Source: Luteolibacter ambystomatis (lineage in GTDB: Bacteria; Verrucomicrobiota; Verrucomicrobiia; Verrucomicrobiales; Akkermansiaceae). From it: a DNA stretch of 64,000 bases. Where the stretch lies: contig NZ_CP073100.1 in NCBI RefSeq assembly GCF_018137965.1, forward strand, positions 992,001-1,056,000. Direction: 5' to 3'. The notes under the pieces were generated by a model that was not told where the DNA came from, ran no database searches, and worked only from the letters and a program-made list of their open reading frames with translations. The translations under genes and the position numbers were made by a program. The stretch's first letter is position 1. Each line of letters begins with the position of its first letter. Of the stretch, positions 33,244 to 41,272 are shown in pieces.

Positions 33244-33717
33244 TCAGAGCACCCGGATGCAGCACGGATAGCGGTACCACTCTCCGCGGTTCGCGGCGAT
33301 GGCGGCCATGATTTCCGCCACCAGCATGAGAATGGCCACGATGAAAAGCACCGGGAACAGGACGATGCCGATGCCACCAAGAAACATCAGCAGGATCATC
33401 AGCGCGCCGCCGCTGAAGAGATAGATCAGCTTTGTGATCTGGAAGTTCAACGCCTCGCGGCCATGGTGGTCGATATAGCGGGACTGGTCTTTTCGCACCA
33501 GCCACAGGATCAGCGGGCCGAGGAAACCGGTGAAGATTGGCAGGAGATGGCACAATAATCCCATCGTCCGTTCCTCTTCCGTGGACAATGGATAGGTGGG
33601 TGATGGAATCATCATGCCGGGCGGCAATGCCGGAGGCGGCTGCGGCAGCATCGGCGGTGCGGCAGGTGGCTGCACCATCGGCGGCGGCACCGGTGGCATG
33701 GAGGTATCGGATTCCAT
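33244..33717 (-). CDS. DUF4870 membrane protein with Pro-rich N-terminus
   Basis: This 157-residue protein has a long Pro/Met-rich cytoplasmic-looking tail (PPVPPPMVQPPAAPPMLPQ) followed by the DUF4870 domain. That domain includes TMGLLCHLLPIFTGFLGPL, ILWLVRKDQSRYIDHHGREA, LNFQI and a long hydrophobic pair of helices. Family members are small multi-pass membrane proteins of unknown role. The frame extends two codons upstream to a TTG; the ATG at MESDTSM is the likelier start. It ends in GEWYRYPCCIRVL. It lies between two REP elements. Confidence 0.85.
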   Translation of the reverse strand: MESDTSMPPVPPPMVQPPAAPPMLPQPPPALPPGMMIPSPTYPLSTEEERTMGLLCHLLPIFTGFLGPLILWLVRKDQSRYIDHHGREALNFQITKLIYLFSGGALMILLMFLGGIGIVLFPVLFIVAILMLVAEIMAAIAANRGEWYRYPCCIRVL

Positions 33718-33779
33718 GGGCAAGGACGATAGCCTGCGGAGAAGGGGAGTCGAGAATGCTCTTTATGCGGATGCCTCTG

Positions 33780-33950
33780 CGTACGTAGTTCCTCCTTCAG
33801 GAGGGCTGGGTGGATTCGGTTACGGAAATACGGCGGCCCGGTCCATGGACCTCCGTTTCAGAGATTTCTGAAAGCGGGCGTGGAGGAACCAGACTGCTGC
33901 ACTGGCGGAGGTAATTTTTCCCCGCCCGCCTGAAGGCGGAACTCCGTACG
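33780..33950. repeat. Second-family REP palindrome pair, copy 7
   Basis: The left unit is CGTACGTAG then TTCCTCC, loop TTCA, GGAGGG and tail CTGGGTGGATTC. The right unit on the minus strand is CGTACGGAG then TTCCGCC, TTCA, GGCGGGC, GGGG. The stem differs from the main family but the tail is shared, and T-A in the left stem is replaced by G-C in the right. It lies between the DUF4870 start and the S10 peptidase stop. Confidence 0.8.
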
Positions 33951-33954
33951 AAGA

Positions 33955-35532
33955 CTACTTCGCCGCGCCGATGAACTTCACCAGATCCTCGCGGGCCTTT
34001 ACGCGGTCGGGCGGGTTGAGGTAGAACATGTGGCCGGCATCGTAGTAGGTGAAACTCACGTTCCCGCGCTGCGGTTCCGGCAGCTCGAACATGTGGCGGA
34101 AGGTGTGCGCGATGCCATCGGGCGGGCAGGCGAGGTCGGAGTGACCACACATGACCATCACCTTCAGGTGTGGGTTGTCGCGCATGGCCTTGGCGATGCG
34201 GCTTCCGAGGTTCGTCGCGCCGCGGCTGGAGTTCCAGTTCCACGGGTTGACCTTGCCGGTGAGGATCTCGTAAGGCTGGTCTTCCTTCCAACCGAGATCG
34301 CGGCCGAGGTAGGTCAGCATCGCGGTGGAGAAGGCTCCCTGGGCGAGCGAATAGGAAGGATCGTAGTCCGGTTCCAGCTCCGCCTCGCTGGTGGCACCCC
34401 AGGCGACACGCGCGTCGAAACGGCCGATCACCTTGTGCTCCTTGCGCAGCAGCTCGGCTTCGAATTGCGATGGCGAAAGCCGCAGGTCATTGGCGAGCCA
34501 GATCGAAGCATCGACACCGCTGTAGGATGTGAGCTTGTCCGCCAGTTTGGCGCGCTCGTCAGAGGAGAGCTCGGTGCCGCGCAGCAGGGCGGTGGCGTAT
34601 TCACCGAAGGCGAACTTCCGCGCCTCTTCGAACAACGCATTGCGATCGCCCTTGAGCTTGCCGTGGAAATGACCGACCGAGGCATACACCGGCAGGAACA
34701 CGGGATAGACGATGTCATCGCCCGGGCCGCCGCCGAGCGTGCGCAGATCGAGGACGGAGGAAAGCATCACCACCCCGTTCAGGCTCATTCCATAGCGGGA
34801 TTGCAGATGGTTCGCGAGACCGGCCGCGCGGATGCCACCGTAGGACTCGCCCAGCAGGAATTTCGGAGAGCTCCAGCGGTCGTGCTCGGTGATCCAGCGG
34901 CGGATGAAATCGCCCACGGAATTGACGTCCTCTTCCACGCCGTGGAATTCGTTCGGCTTCACATCCTTTTCGACGCGGCTGTAGCCGGTGGAGACTGGAT
35001 CAATGAAAACGAGATCGCAGACATCCAGGATGCTCTCCGGATTGTCGATCACCTGGGCGGGCGGCGGCGGAGCCTGGGTGCCATCTCCGGGAATATCGAC
35101 CCGCTTTGGTCCGAGCATGCCGAGGTGCAGCCAGACCGCGGAGGAGCCGGGGCCGCCATTGAAAGCGAACATCACCGGTCGCTTGGCACGCTCGGCATCG
35201 CTCAGACCGGTGCGGGTGTAGGTGACGTGGAAGACCGAGGCGCGGGGTTTGCCCTCGTCTTCCTTCAGCATGATCTTGGCGGTGGTAACCTCGTAGGGGA
35301 TCGGTTTGCCACCGATGGTCACCGTGGCCGAGCGGGTGACGGGTGGGGAATCCTTGGCGTCCTTGCCCTCTTTCCCTTCCTTGGTTTCCTTCGGAGCCTC
35401 CTTGTCTGTCTTCTCTGCCTTTTCCACCTTGTCGGGTTTCTCGGCTTTGGCGGGTTCCTTCTGACCTTCCGCGTTGATGGCGGTCAAGGTCAGGGCGGCG
35501 AGAGCGGTCAGAGCGAGGCGGGTGGGTTTCAT
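33955..35532 (-). CDS. Serine carboxypeptidase-like S10 family peptidase, secreted
   Basis: This 525-residue secreted peptidase has a signal peptide (LALTALAALTLTAINAEG), a Lys/Glu/Asp-rich linker (about 25-62) and an alpha/beta-hydrolase core. Landmarks: PVMFAFNGGPGSSAVWLHLG (oxyanion loop), DLVFIDPVSTGYSR, nucleophile Ser in FLLGESYGGIRAAGLA, Asp in MCGHSDLACPPDG and His in YYDAGHMFYLNPP, giving a complete Ser-Asp-His triad. S10 enzymes remove C-terminal residues; bacterial periplasmic members act on peptides for nutrition or turnover. The highly charged linker is unusual and may keep the domain away from the membrane. Confidence 0.9.
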   Translation of the reverse strand: MKPTRLALTALAALTLTAINAEGQKEPAKAEKPDKVEKAEKTDKEAPKETKEGKEGKDAKDSPPVTRSATVTIGGKPIPYEVTTAKIMLKEDEGKPRASVFHVTYTRTGLSDAERAKRPVMFAFNGGPGSSAVWLHLGMLGPKRVDIPGDGTQAPPPPAQVIDNPESILDVCDLVFIDPVSTGYSRVEKDVKPNEFHGVEEDVNSVGDFIRRWITEHDRWSSPKFLLGESYGGIRAAGLANHLQSRYGMSLNGVVMLSSVLDLRTLGGGPGDDIVYPVFLPVYASVGHFHGKLKGDRNALFEEARKFAFGEYATALLRGTELSSDERAKLADKLTSYSGVDASIWLANDLRLSPSQFEAELLRKEHKVIGRFDARVAWGATSEAELEPDYDPSYSLAQGAFSTAMLTYLGRDLGWKEDQPYEILTGKVNPWNWNSSRGATNLGSRIAKAMRDNPHLKVMVMCGHSDLACPPDGIAHTFRHMFELPEPQRGNVSFTYYDAGHMFYLNPPDRVKAREDLVKFIGAAK

Positions 35533-35619
35533 GGCGGAATCAGGGAATAAGTGGAGACGGAGCGATGCGGGAACGTCTTACAGCGATGCCGGGTGGTGGG
35601 ACATTCTGAAAAAGTGCGG

Positions 35620-35665
35620 GTAGCGCGGAGGTCCTCCTTCGCGCCCAAGGAGGACGGCTTTTCGG
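35620..35665. repeat. Solitary GTAG-headed hairpin (REP-like, third stem type)
   Basis: GTAGCGCGGAG precedes perfect 9-base arms GTCCTCCTT and AAGGAGGAC around the loop CGCGCCC. It sits between two minus-strand genes, with no T-run to make it a terminator on either strand and no inverted partner nearby. Confidence 0.5.
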
Positions 35666-35722
35666 GTGAAGGCCGTCCCTGTCCAACAGCAGGCCGTTCA
35701 CAGCCCGCTTGGAGGCCCTTTC

Positions 35723-36970
35723 TCAATGCATCGGCGCGCCCTTGGCCACGCGCGAGGCTTCGGACTGGAATGCCAGACGATGTCCGGCCAGTCCATCGAG
35801 CCCCGGCGGCAAAGCCTGCGGTCCCTTGAACAGACCCTCGAGCGCGTCCACGATCCCGTAGTCGCCGCCACCGTGACCGGCATAGCCTTCATCCGCGGGC
35901 TTCACGATCTCCACCGGCTCGATCAGGCCGTGCTCGTGATGGCGCAGCCACAGCTCCGGCGCACCGGCCTCGTGATAGGGATGCCCACCCTTGAGCGCGG
36001 CCTTGGTGCCGTAGATCTCGATCGCGCGGGCGTAGTCGAAGGCCGTCATCGTGTGGGTGACGGTGATGCCGTTCTCCAATTCGCAGGCGAGCACCTGATG
36101 ATCCACCACGTCATTGTCGCAGTGATAGACACAGCGGCCCCATGGCGAGGTGCGCAGGAAATCGAGCACGGTGTCATCGTCCGCCTGTTCCCAGCCATCC
36201 ATCACCATGCCCAGCCAGCGGCGCTTGTCGGTGAGGTATCGGTGCGAATCGTAGATGCACTCCTTCGCCGCCGGACAACCGTCCGTGCAGCGTGCGGGCG
36301 CACCGGCCGGAGCATTCTCCGCACGGAACCAACTACGATCCCCGTAGCTGGAAACGGAGGATACGGCGGAATCGCCGAGCCAGCAGATCAGGTCGGCATC
36401 GTGCGAGCACTTCGCCACGATCATCGGCGTGGAGCGGTCGGTGCGGCTCCAGTGGCCGCGTACGAAGGAATGCGCCTGATGATAGGGCTCCACGCCCTCG
36501 TGGGTGCGGATGGACATGATGCGGCCGAGGCGACCGCTCTCGATCACCTTCTTCACCGTGGAGTAGAACGGCGTGTAGCGCAGCACGAAGCACAGCGCCA
36601 CGCGGCGGCCGAGCTCTCTCGCGCGCCGGTCGATGGCTTCGCAGCGCTCCAGCGACTCGGCGGCGGGCTTTTCCAGCAGCACGTCATAGCCCGCCTCCAG
36701 CGCCTCCATCACGTGGCCGAAGTGCTGCGAATCCTGCGTGGCGATGACCAGCACATCCGCCAGCTTGCCTGCGGCGAAGAGCGCCTCCGCGGATTGGAAT
36801 TCCTGCACCTGCCCTGCGGGGGCGAGTGAGGACACGGCCTCGCGGCGGACCGCCACCGGATCGGCGGCGGCGGTGAGACGGTAGCGATCGCCGAACGACG
36901 CCGCGATTTTCGCATAGGTGCGGCCGCGCGAACCGCAGCCCAGGACGGCAAGAGACAAAGAATCAGACAC
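35723..36970 (-). CDS. Gfo/Idh/MocA family oxidoreductase
   Basis: This 415-residue NAD(P)-dependent oxidoreductase has a Rossmann N-domain (LAVLGCGSRGRTYAKIAASF). The catalytic Lys motif is DVLLEKPAAESLERCEAID, and the C-terminal alpha/beta domain carries HEGVEPYHQAHSFVRGHWSR, AKCSHDADLICWLG and TMTAFDYARAIEIYGTKAAL. A Cys cluster (ARCTDGCPAAKECIYDSHRY) could bind metal and is typical of a PVC-enriched subgroup, as far as I recall. The substrate is likely a sugar or inositol derivative but cannot be specified. It ends well clear of the S10 gene and is probably monocistronic. Confidence 0.88.
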   Translation of the reverse strand: MSDSLSLAVLGCGSRGRTYAKIAASFGDRYRLTAAADPVAVRREAVSSLAPAGQVQEFQSAEALFAAGKLADVLVIATQDSQHFGHVMEALEAGYDVLLEKPAAESLERCEAIDRRARELGRRVALCFVLRYTPFYSTVKKVIESGRLGRIMSIRTHEGVEPYHQAHSFVRGHWSRTDRSTPMIVAKCSHDADLICWLGDSAVSSVSSYGDRSWFRAENAPAGAPARCTDGCPAAKECIYDSHRYLTDKRRWLGMVMDGWEQADDDTVLDFLRTSPWGRCVYHCDNDVVDHQVLACELENGITVTHTMTAFDYARAIEIYGTKAALKGGHPYHEAGAPELWLRHHEHGLIEPVEIVKPADEGYAGHGGGDYGIVDALEGLFKGPQALPPGLDGLAGHRLAFQSEASRVAKGAPMH

Positions 36971-37054
36971 GTCCGAGGCCTACCTGCCGGGACAGCCGAA
37001 GTCCAGAATCCAGACGCGGAACGGCTTCATGGGCCCTACGGAGGATCAAGGCGG

Positions 37055-38335
37055 TTAGCGGCTCAGGCGCTGCTGGACGTAGCCTTGGAGATTCTGCGGG
37101 AGCTGGTGGGTTTGGAGGTAGTTCTTGGCCGCGGTGGCATCGGTGCGCATCCATGCATCGATGGTGCGGCGGTACATGCCTTCCTGCGCGCCCGGATCGC
37201 CGAGCTTGGAAATCTGGCTGATGGCCAGCTCCGGAGCTTTTTCCATCGAGTTCCACACGAACTGTTGGATGTTGCGGTCGGTCACGTCCGCCGGGTGGCT
37301 GTTCATGAAGGACAGCGCGGCCTGTGGATCATCTTCGGCCATTGTGTTCACGATGCCGCGCAGCGCGTTGCTGCGGGCCTCTCCGGCGGGAAGGGCCTGG
37401 TAGTAGGCGGTGGCGGCCTTGGAATCCTTCTCCATCCAGGTGCTGATCACGTCATCCATGTTGCGCGAGGAAGCTTCGCCGGGATTGGCCAGCAGCCAAT
37501 CGGCGGTGCCCTTCGGATCGGTCTTCGCGAGTTGGTCGGCCACGCGCTCCATCGCGCCATTGCGCAGTCGCTCGTCCTGGATCGAGGCCACCCATTCACG
37601 GGTCGCATCGGTACCTTGGGAAAGGATGTGGGGTAGCACGCCGACCAAGGCTTCACCGCGCTCGGCGCCGTAGGGCATCTCGGCCATGAGGCCGGTTGCA
37701 CGGGTGGGATCGGTGGAGGCGATGCCGCGGATGATGCCCGCCATGTAGGGATTGGCATCGTCACCGGTGTGATTGGCCTTGGCCCAGGCGATCGCCGCGT
37801 CCGGATCATTGGTGGCCCAGGCGGAGAGAATGGCATTGGTGGCATAGCCGCCGCGGGTGTTTTCCTTGGCGTAAGCCAGCGCACCGGTCGGGTCGGCCTT
37901 GGCCCAGGCGGTGAGCATCATCGAATATTCGCCGAAACGGCTTTCGGTGATGCCGAGCGAGCGGAAGCGGTCCACGGCATCCTTGAGTTCGGACGGGTCG
38001 AGTTGGTCGAGGTAATCGATCAGGGCACGGTTGCGGGCCAGCGGATCCTCGCCGCGCATGATGCTTTCCAGTTTCGCGAGGCGGGCTTCCTTCGTCGCGG
38101 GGCGGTTGGCATCGGCGGAGGTGCGGCCACCGTTTTTACCCGTGGTGCGATCCGTCGAGCGAATGCCACCACTGTCCACACCACCGGAAGAGCCGGAGCG
38201 CGGGCCGGTCAGGGATTTCACCTCCTCGGAGGCAGCGGTGCTGTCTTTGGAGGTGGAGACACTGGAACGGCCGGCTAGAAAGGCTCCGGCGCCAATGACG
38301 ACGACGGCGGCGGTGGTGACGAACTTGGGTTTCAT
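37055..38335 (-). CDS. Secreted or anchored protein with about nine 31-34-residue helical repeats
   Basis: This 426-residue protein has an N-terminal membrane segment (FVTTAAVVVIGAGAFLAG), a Ser/Thr/Gly-rich linker (to about 90) and then a solenoid of repeats. Each begins near W-A-x-x-D-P-x-x-A: AWAKADPTGALAYAKENT, AWATNDPDAAIAWAKANH, GIASTDPTRATGLMAEMP, AKTDPKGTADWLLANPG, TWMEKDSKAATAYYQALP, TMAEDDPQAALSFMNSHP, NSMEKAPELAISQISKLG, AWMRTDATAAKNYLQTHQ. The repeat is TPR/HEAT-like in size but does not match a named family that I know. A scaffold or envelope interaction role is an inference. Confidence 0.68.
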   Translation of the reverse strand: MKPKFVTTAAVVVIGAGAFLAGRSSVSTSKDSTAASEEVKSLTGPRSGSSGGVDSGGIRSTDRTTGKNGGRTSADANRPATKEARLAKLESIMRGEDPLARNRALIDYLDQLDPSELKDAVDRFRSLGITESRFGEYSMMLTAWAKADPTGALAYAKENTRGGYATNAILSAWATNDPDAAIAWAKANHTGDDANPYMAGIIRGIASTDPTRATGLMAEMPYGAERGEALVGVLPHILSQGTDATREWVASIQDERLRNGAMERVADQLAKTDPKGTADWLLANPGEASSRNMDDVISTWMEKDSKAATAYYQALPAGEARSNALRGIVNTMAEDDPQAALSFMNSHPADVTDRNIQQFVWNSMEKAPELAISQISKLGDPGAQEGMYRRTIDAWMRTDATAAKNYLQTHQLPQNLQGYVQQRLSR

Positions 38336-38477
38336 GGCGTGGATGGGTGGATAGCGGCGGAGAAGCTCCGGTTTGTCTGCCGGAAATGTGGAGATCCAAC
38401 AGGCAACGTCGCCCGGAACGGACTTCTTGCAACCATCTGTCAGTCAAACGAGACGAACAGCAAAGAATGGGGGGCGA

Positions 38478-38590
38478 GCCGCAGATGGACACAGATGAAC
38501 ACGGATGTAAGAGGGGATGATTCGGAAAGAAATTCCTGGGCTCCTCTCTGGCTCGATCTCGTCCCTGTTCATCCTGTTTATCTGTGGTTG
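38478..38590. repeat. Dispersed CAGATGAACACGGAT-type repeat with inverted ends
   Basis: The left end reads GCCGCAGATGGACACAGATG then AACACGGATG. The right end, reverse-complemented, reads CAACCACAGATAAACAGG then ATGAACAGGGACGA, an imperfect inverted repeat. I recall strings of this kind (CCACAGATGAACACAGATG) as a non-coding repeat in many unrelated bacterial genomes, often mis-translated as RRWTQMNTD. It lies between the repeat-protein gene and the NDH-2 terminator. Confidence 0.6.
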
Positions 38591-38596
38591 GGAAAC

Positions 38597-38632
38597 GAAA
38601 AAGCGGACGCCGCCTCCGGGACGTCCGCTTTC
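38597..38632 (-). terminator. Intrinsic terminator after the NDH-2 gene
   Basis: On the minus strand, perfect arms AAAGCGGACG and CGTCCGCTTT with a 12-base loop are followed by TTC and further pyrimidines, extending the T-run to five. It begins about 20 bases after the NDH-2 stop. Confidence 0.85.
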
Positions 38633-38652
38633 CAAAATGCAGTGCGCTGAGA

Positions 38653-39978
38653 TTACGCCTCCTTGGCGACCGTGCCCGGGCGGTTGACGATCACCCGCGC
38701 CTCCGGATTGTCCCGGATGTAGGAGAACGCCCAGCCGAGCAGGACCGAGAGCTTGTTGCGGAAGCCGACGAGGAACAGAATGTGGATGAACAGCCACATC
38801 AGCCAGGCGATGAAGCCTTTTACCCGCATCTGGCCGGCCTTCACCACGGCGTGGTTTTTGCCGATGATGGCCATGAGGCCCTTGTCCCAGTAACGGAACT
38901 TCGCGCGCAGCGAGGCCTTGTCGCCTGCGAAGCTGGTAGTATCGAGACGAGCGTCCTCCTTGAGAACCTTCGCCACGTGGCGGCCCATCTGGGAGGCGGC
39001 GGGGGCCACGCCGGGCACCGGCTTGCCGTTCTCGTCGAGTATGGCGACCAAGTCACCAGCCACGAAGATGTCCGGCTTGCCGGGAAGGGAGAGGTCCGGA
39101 TTCGGAGTCACCCGGCCGCCGCGGTCGGTCGGCACGCCGAGGAGGGCGGCCAGCGGGTTGGCAGCCACACCGGCGGCCCAGATGATGGCCTCGGATTCGA
39201 GAACGGTGCCGTCCTCCAGTTCCGCCCGGCCTTTGGTGATGTTCACCACCTTGGTGGAGGTCATGACTTCCACGCCCTCCTTGATCAGTCGCTTTTTGGT
39301 ATAATCGCTCTGGTCCTTGTCGTAAACGGCGAGGATGCGGTCGGCTCCCTCCAGCAGCAGCACGCGCAGCTTGGAGGTATCGATGCGGCGGAAGTCCTCC
39401 TTCAGCGAGCGGTGGATCAGGTCGGCGAAGGCACCGGCCAGCTCGACGCCGGTCGGACCGCCACCGATGATGACCACGGTCATGAGGCGCTTCTTTTCGG
39501 CTGGATCGCTGGTCAGCTCGGCTTTCTCCAGATTGGAAAGCACCGTGCGGCGCACCGTTTGTGCTTCCGCGAGGGTCTTGAGGCCCAGCGTGTGCTCCGC
39601 CCACTCGTCGCGACCGAAGTAGCCGGTGCGGGCTCCGGCAGCGAGCAGAAGGGTATCGTAGTGGTAAACGGTGCCGGACTTCCCGTTGGCGGTCTTCGCA
39701 TCGCTGTCGATGGCGGTGATCTCGTCCATCAGCACGGTTACGTTCTTCGCCTTGGTCAGCACCTGACGGATGGAACGGGCGATGTCGGACGCGGCGAGGG
39801 AGGCCGTGGCGACTTGATAAAGAAGAGGTTGGAACAAGTGGTGATTGTTCCGGTCCACGAGGGTCACGTCGAACCGGGAGTCATTCGCCAACTTCTGTGC
39901 ACATTCCAATCCTGCAAATCCGCCCCCGATGATGAGTACCTTCCGGGGGCCCTTGGCGCTGGCGTTTCGCTCGCTCAT
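38653..39978 (-). CDS. ndh: Type II NADH:quinone oxidoreductase (NDH-2)
   Basis: This 441-residue single-subunit, non-proton-pumping NADH dehydrogenase has an FAD-binding motif (KVLIIGGGFAGLECAQKLAN), a quinone/FAD-pocket segment (HLFQPLLYQVATASLAASDI) and an NADH Rossmann motif (VVIIGGGPTGVELAGAFAD). PDIFVAGDLV precedes a C-terminal membrane-associating part with hydrophobic helices (GFIAWLMWLFIHILFLVGF). It passes electrons from NADH to quinone at the inner face of the membrane. The ATG used lies just before SERNASAKGPRKVLI; the preceding open frame has no homology. Confidence 0.93.
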   Translation of the reverse strand: MSERNASAKGPRKVLIIGGGFAGLECAQKLANDSRFDVTLVDRNNHHLFQPLLYQVATASLAASDIARSIRQVLTKAKNVTVLMDEITAIDSDAKTANGKSGTVYHYDTLLLAAGARTGYFGRDEWAEHTLGLKTLAEAQTVRRTVLSNLEKAELTSDPAEKKRLMTVVIIGGGPTGVELAGAFADLIHRSLKEDFRRIDTSKLRVLLLEGADRILAVYDKDQSDYTKKRLIKEGVEVMTSTKVVNITKGRAELEDGTVLESEAIIWAAGVAANPLAALLGVPTDRGGRVTPNPDLSLPGKPDIFVAGDLVAILDENGKPVPGVAPAASQMGRHVAKVLKEDARLDTTSFAGDKASLRAKFRYWDKGLMAIIGKNHAVVKAGQMRVKGFIAWLMWLFIHILFLVGFRNKLSVLLGWAFSYIRDNPEARVIVNRPGTVAKEA

Positions 39979-40448
39979 TTCGCTGTGGAAGGTCGCACAG
40001 CATGATCTGAGGAACAAATGCAAGCTTGTGAATTATTTCACAAGCGATGAAATGAGCTCATGAGGGGCGGTTTTTATTTGAATGCAATGACTTGAATTCA
40101 GAGTTCGCCGATTTTTCGAAGTTTTTTCGTCATATGGGAGGCTGCAAAGACCGGGTTTGCAAGTTTTTGGGTGAAATGTCCCCGTTTTGAAGGTCCGATT
40201 TGTAAAAAGTCGCCGGTCATTGTTCAGGCGAAATCCCCGGGATGTAGCTGAAGTCGTAGGACTTCAGGTTATGGAGAGATGCGAAGCCCCACCAGAGGTT
40301 CAGTCCGTCCCCGACCATCTAGGGCAGCGCAGGGGGGGAGGTGAGTTTCGCCACCATTTGAGGTCCTGCGATTCCGGTTGGACTCACGTGGGCAGGCTAA
40401 TGGAAAGGAACTCGCCCTAGTATGCGGCAGCAAGCCATCGGACTCGGC
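39979..40448. other. Long intergenic region upstream of NDH-2, AT-rich then REP copy 8
   Basis: Bases 40,020-40,200 are clearly richer in A+T than the surroundings (for example ATTATTTCACAAGC and TTTTTCGAAGTTTTTTCG) and probably hold the ndh promoter. The distal part holds a decayed REP pair. No gene is convincing here. Confidence 0.5.
40244..40380. repeat. REP palindrome pair, copy 8 (decayed right half)
   Basis: The left unit is GTAG with a perfect 8-bp stem, CTGAAGTC and GACTTCAG around loop GTAG, but the tail is altered (GTTATGGAGAGAT). The right unit is eroded; TTTGAGGTCCTGCGATTCCG resembles CCTGAAGTCTTACGACTCCG. It lies upstream of the NDH-2 gene. Confidence 0.7.
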
Positions 40449-41150
40449 CTAGCGCAGGTCTTTTCCTGGTATCATCACTGTATCGGGACCGGACTTCAGC
40501 ACAGCCTGCTGTTGTTGCTCGGGCGTAAAATCCTCGATTGATGCATCGGAAAACAGTGCCTTGTATCTCTTGTCGCCGATGGCGGGGCTGATCAGCACCA
40601 AGCGGCGAGGGCCGGTGGATTTCGCGCCGGGGAAGTAGTGCCAATCGCCTTTCATATTGCGCGAGACGCGCAGCAAAGACTTCAGATCGGAAGTGATTCC
40701 GGCGGCCTCGAGCTGGTACAGGGTGTTCTTCGCGGTCAGACCTGTGTCCTCCTTGATCTGTCCGGCAAGAGCGTCCGAGGGAAAGCTGCCATAGTCGGAT
40801 TCAAATTCTTCGAATAGCACCACCATCTGGATCATGTGGGAGGTGATCATGACGGACGTTGCTTTTTCCTGCTGCTTCAGCAGCACCGGCATGGCAAGGG
40901 CGACCAGCAGCGCGATGGTGCCGACAATGACGCTGGTGGCGTAGCCCATGACCAGACCGATCATGGACACGGTGCCTCCGCCGAGGGTGCCGCCGGAGCG
41001 TTTGATATTTTTCTGGGCGATGTGGCCGGTGATGATGGCGGGGATGCCCGTGAGCGGCCCGGTGAAAAGGCCGCCGATCCCGCAAATGAGGCTGGCGATG
41101 GCGGCTTTGCTTGTCCTGGCGGGTAGGGCGGCTGGGATCGGAGTGTTCAC
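40449..41150 (-). CDS. DUF4190 domain membrane protein
   Basis: This 233-residue protein starts with the DUF4190 double-helix pattern (AAIASLICGIGGLFTGPLTG, IPAIITGHIAQKNIKRS, then VSMIGLVMGYATSVIVGTIA). A periplasmic C-terminal domain follows with YGSFPSDALAGQIKEDTGL and DWHYFPGAKSTGPRRLVLIS. The second part resembles the body of pseudopilin-like (DUF1559-type) proteins that report row or column data, but I cannot name it with confidence. Its stop is about 68 bases past REP copy 8. Confidence 0.75.
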   Translation of the reverse strand: MNTPIPAALPARTSKAAIASLICGIGGLFTGPLTGIPAIITGHIAQKNIKRSGGTLGGGTVSMIGLVMGYATSVIVGTIALLVALAMPVLLKQQEKATSVMITSHMIQMVVLFEEFESDYGSFPSDALAGQIKEDTGLTAKNTLYQLEAAGITSDLKSLLRVSRNMKGDWHYFPGAKSTGPRRLVLISPAIGDKRYKALFSDASIEDFTPEQQQQAVLKSGPDTVMIPGKDLR

Positions 41151-41272
41151 GGTGGCGGTGATAGGGCAAAGGAGCTTGGTGGCAAGATTTGTCGGAGACT
41201 GGGGACCGGTTGCACCTTTCTTAAAATTCCATTGGCTTTCCGGGCCGTCCTCTGTTCGCTGTCCGACAAACG

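Noticed and set aside
36340..36362. GTAGCTGGAAACGG string in the Gfo/Idh/MocA gene
   Set aside because: Resembles a REP head by chance; no hairpin, no tail, and it lies within conserved coding sequence.
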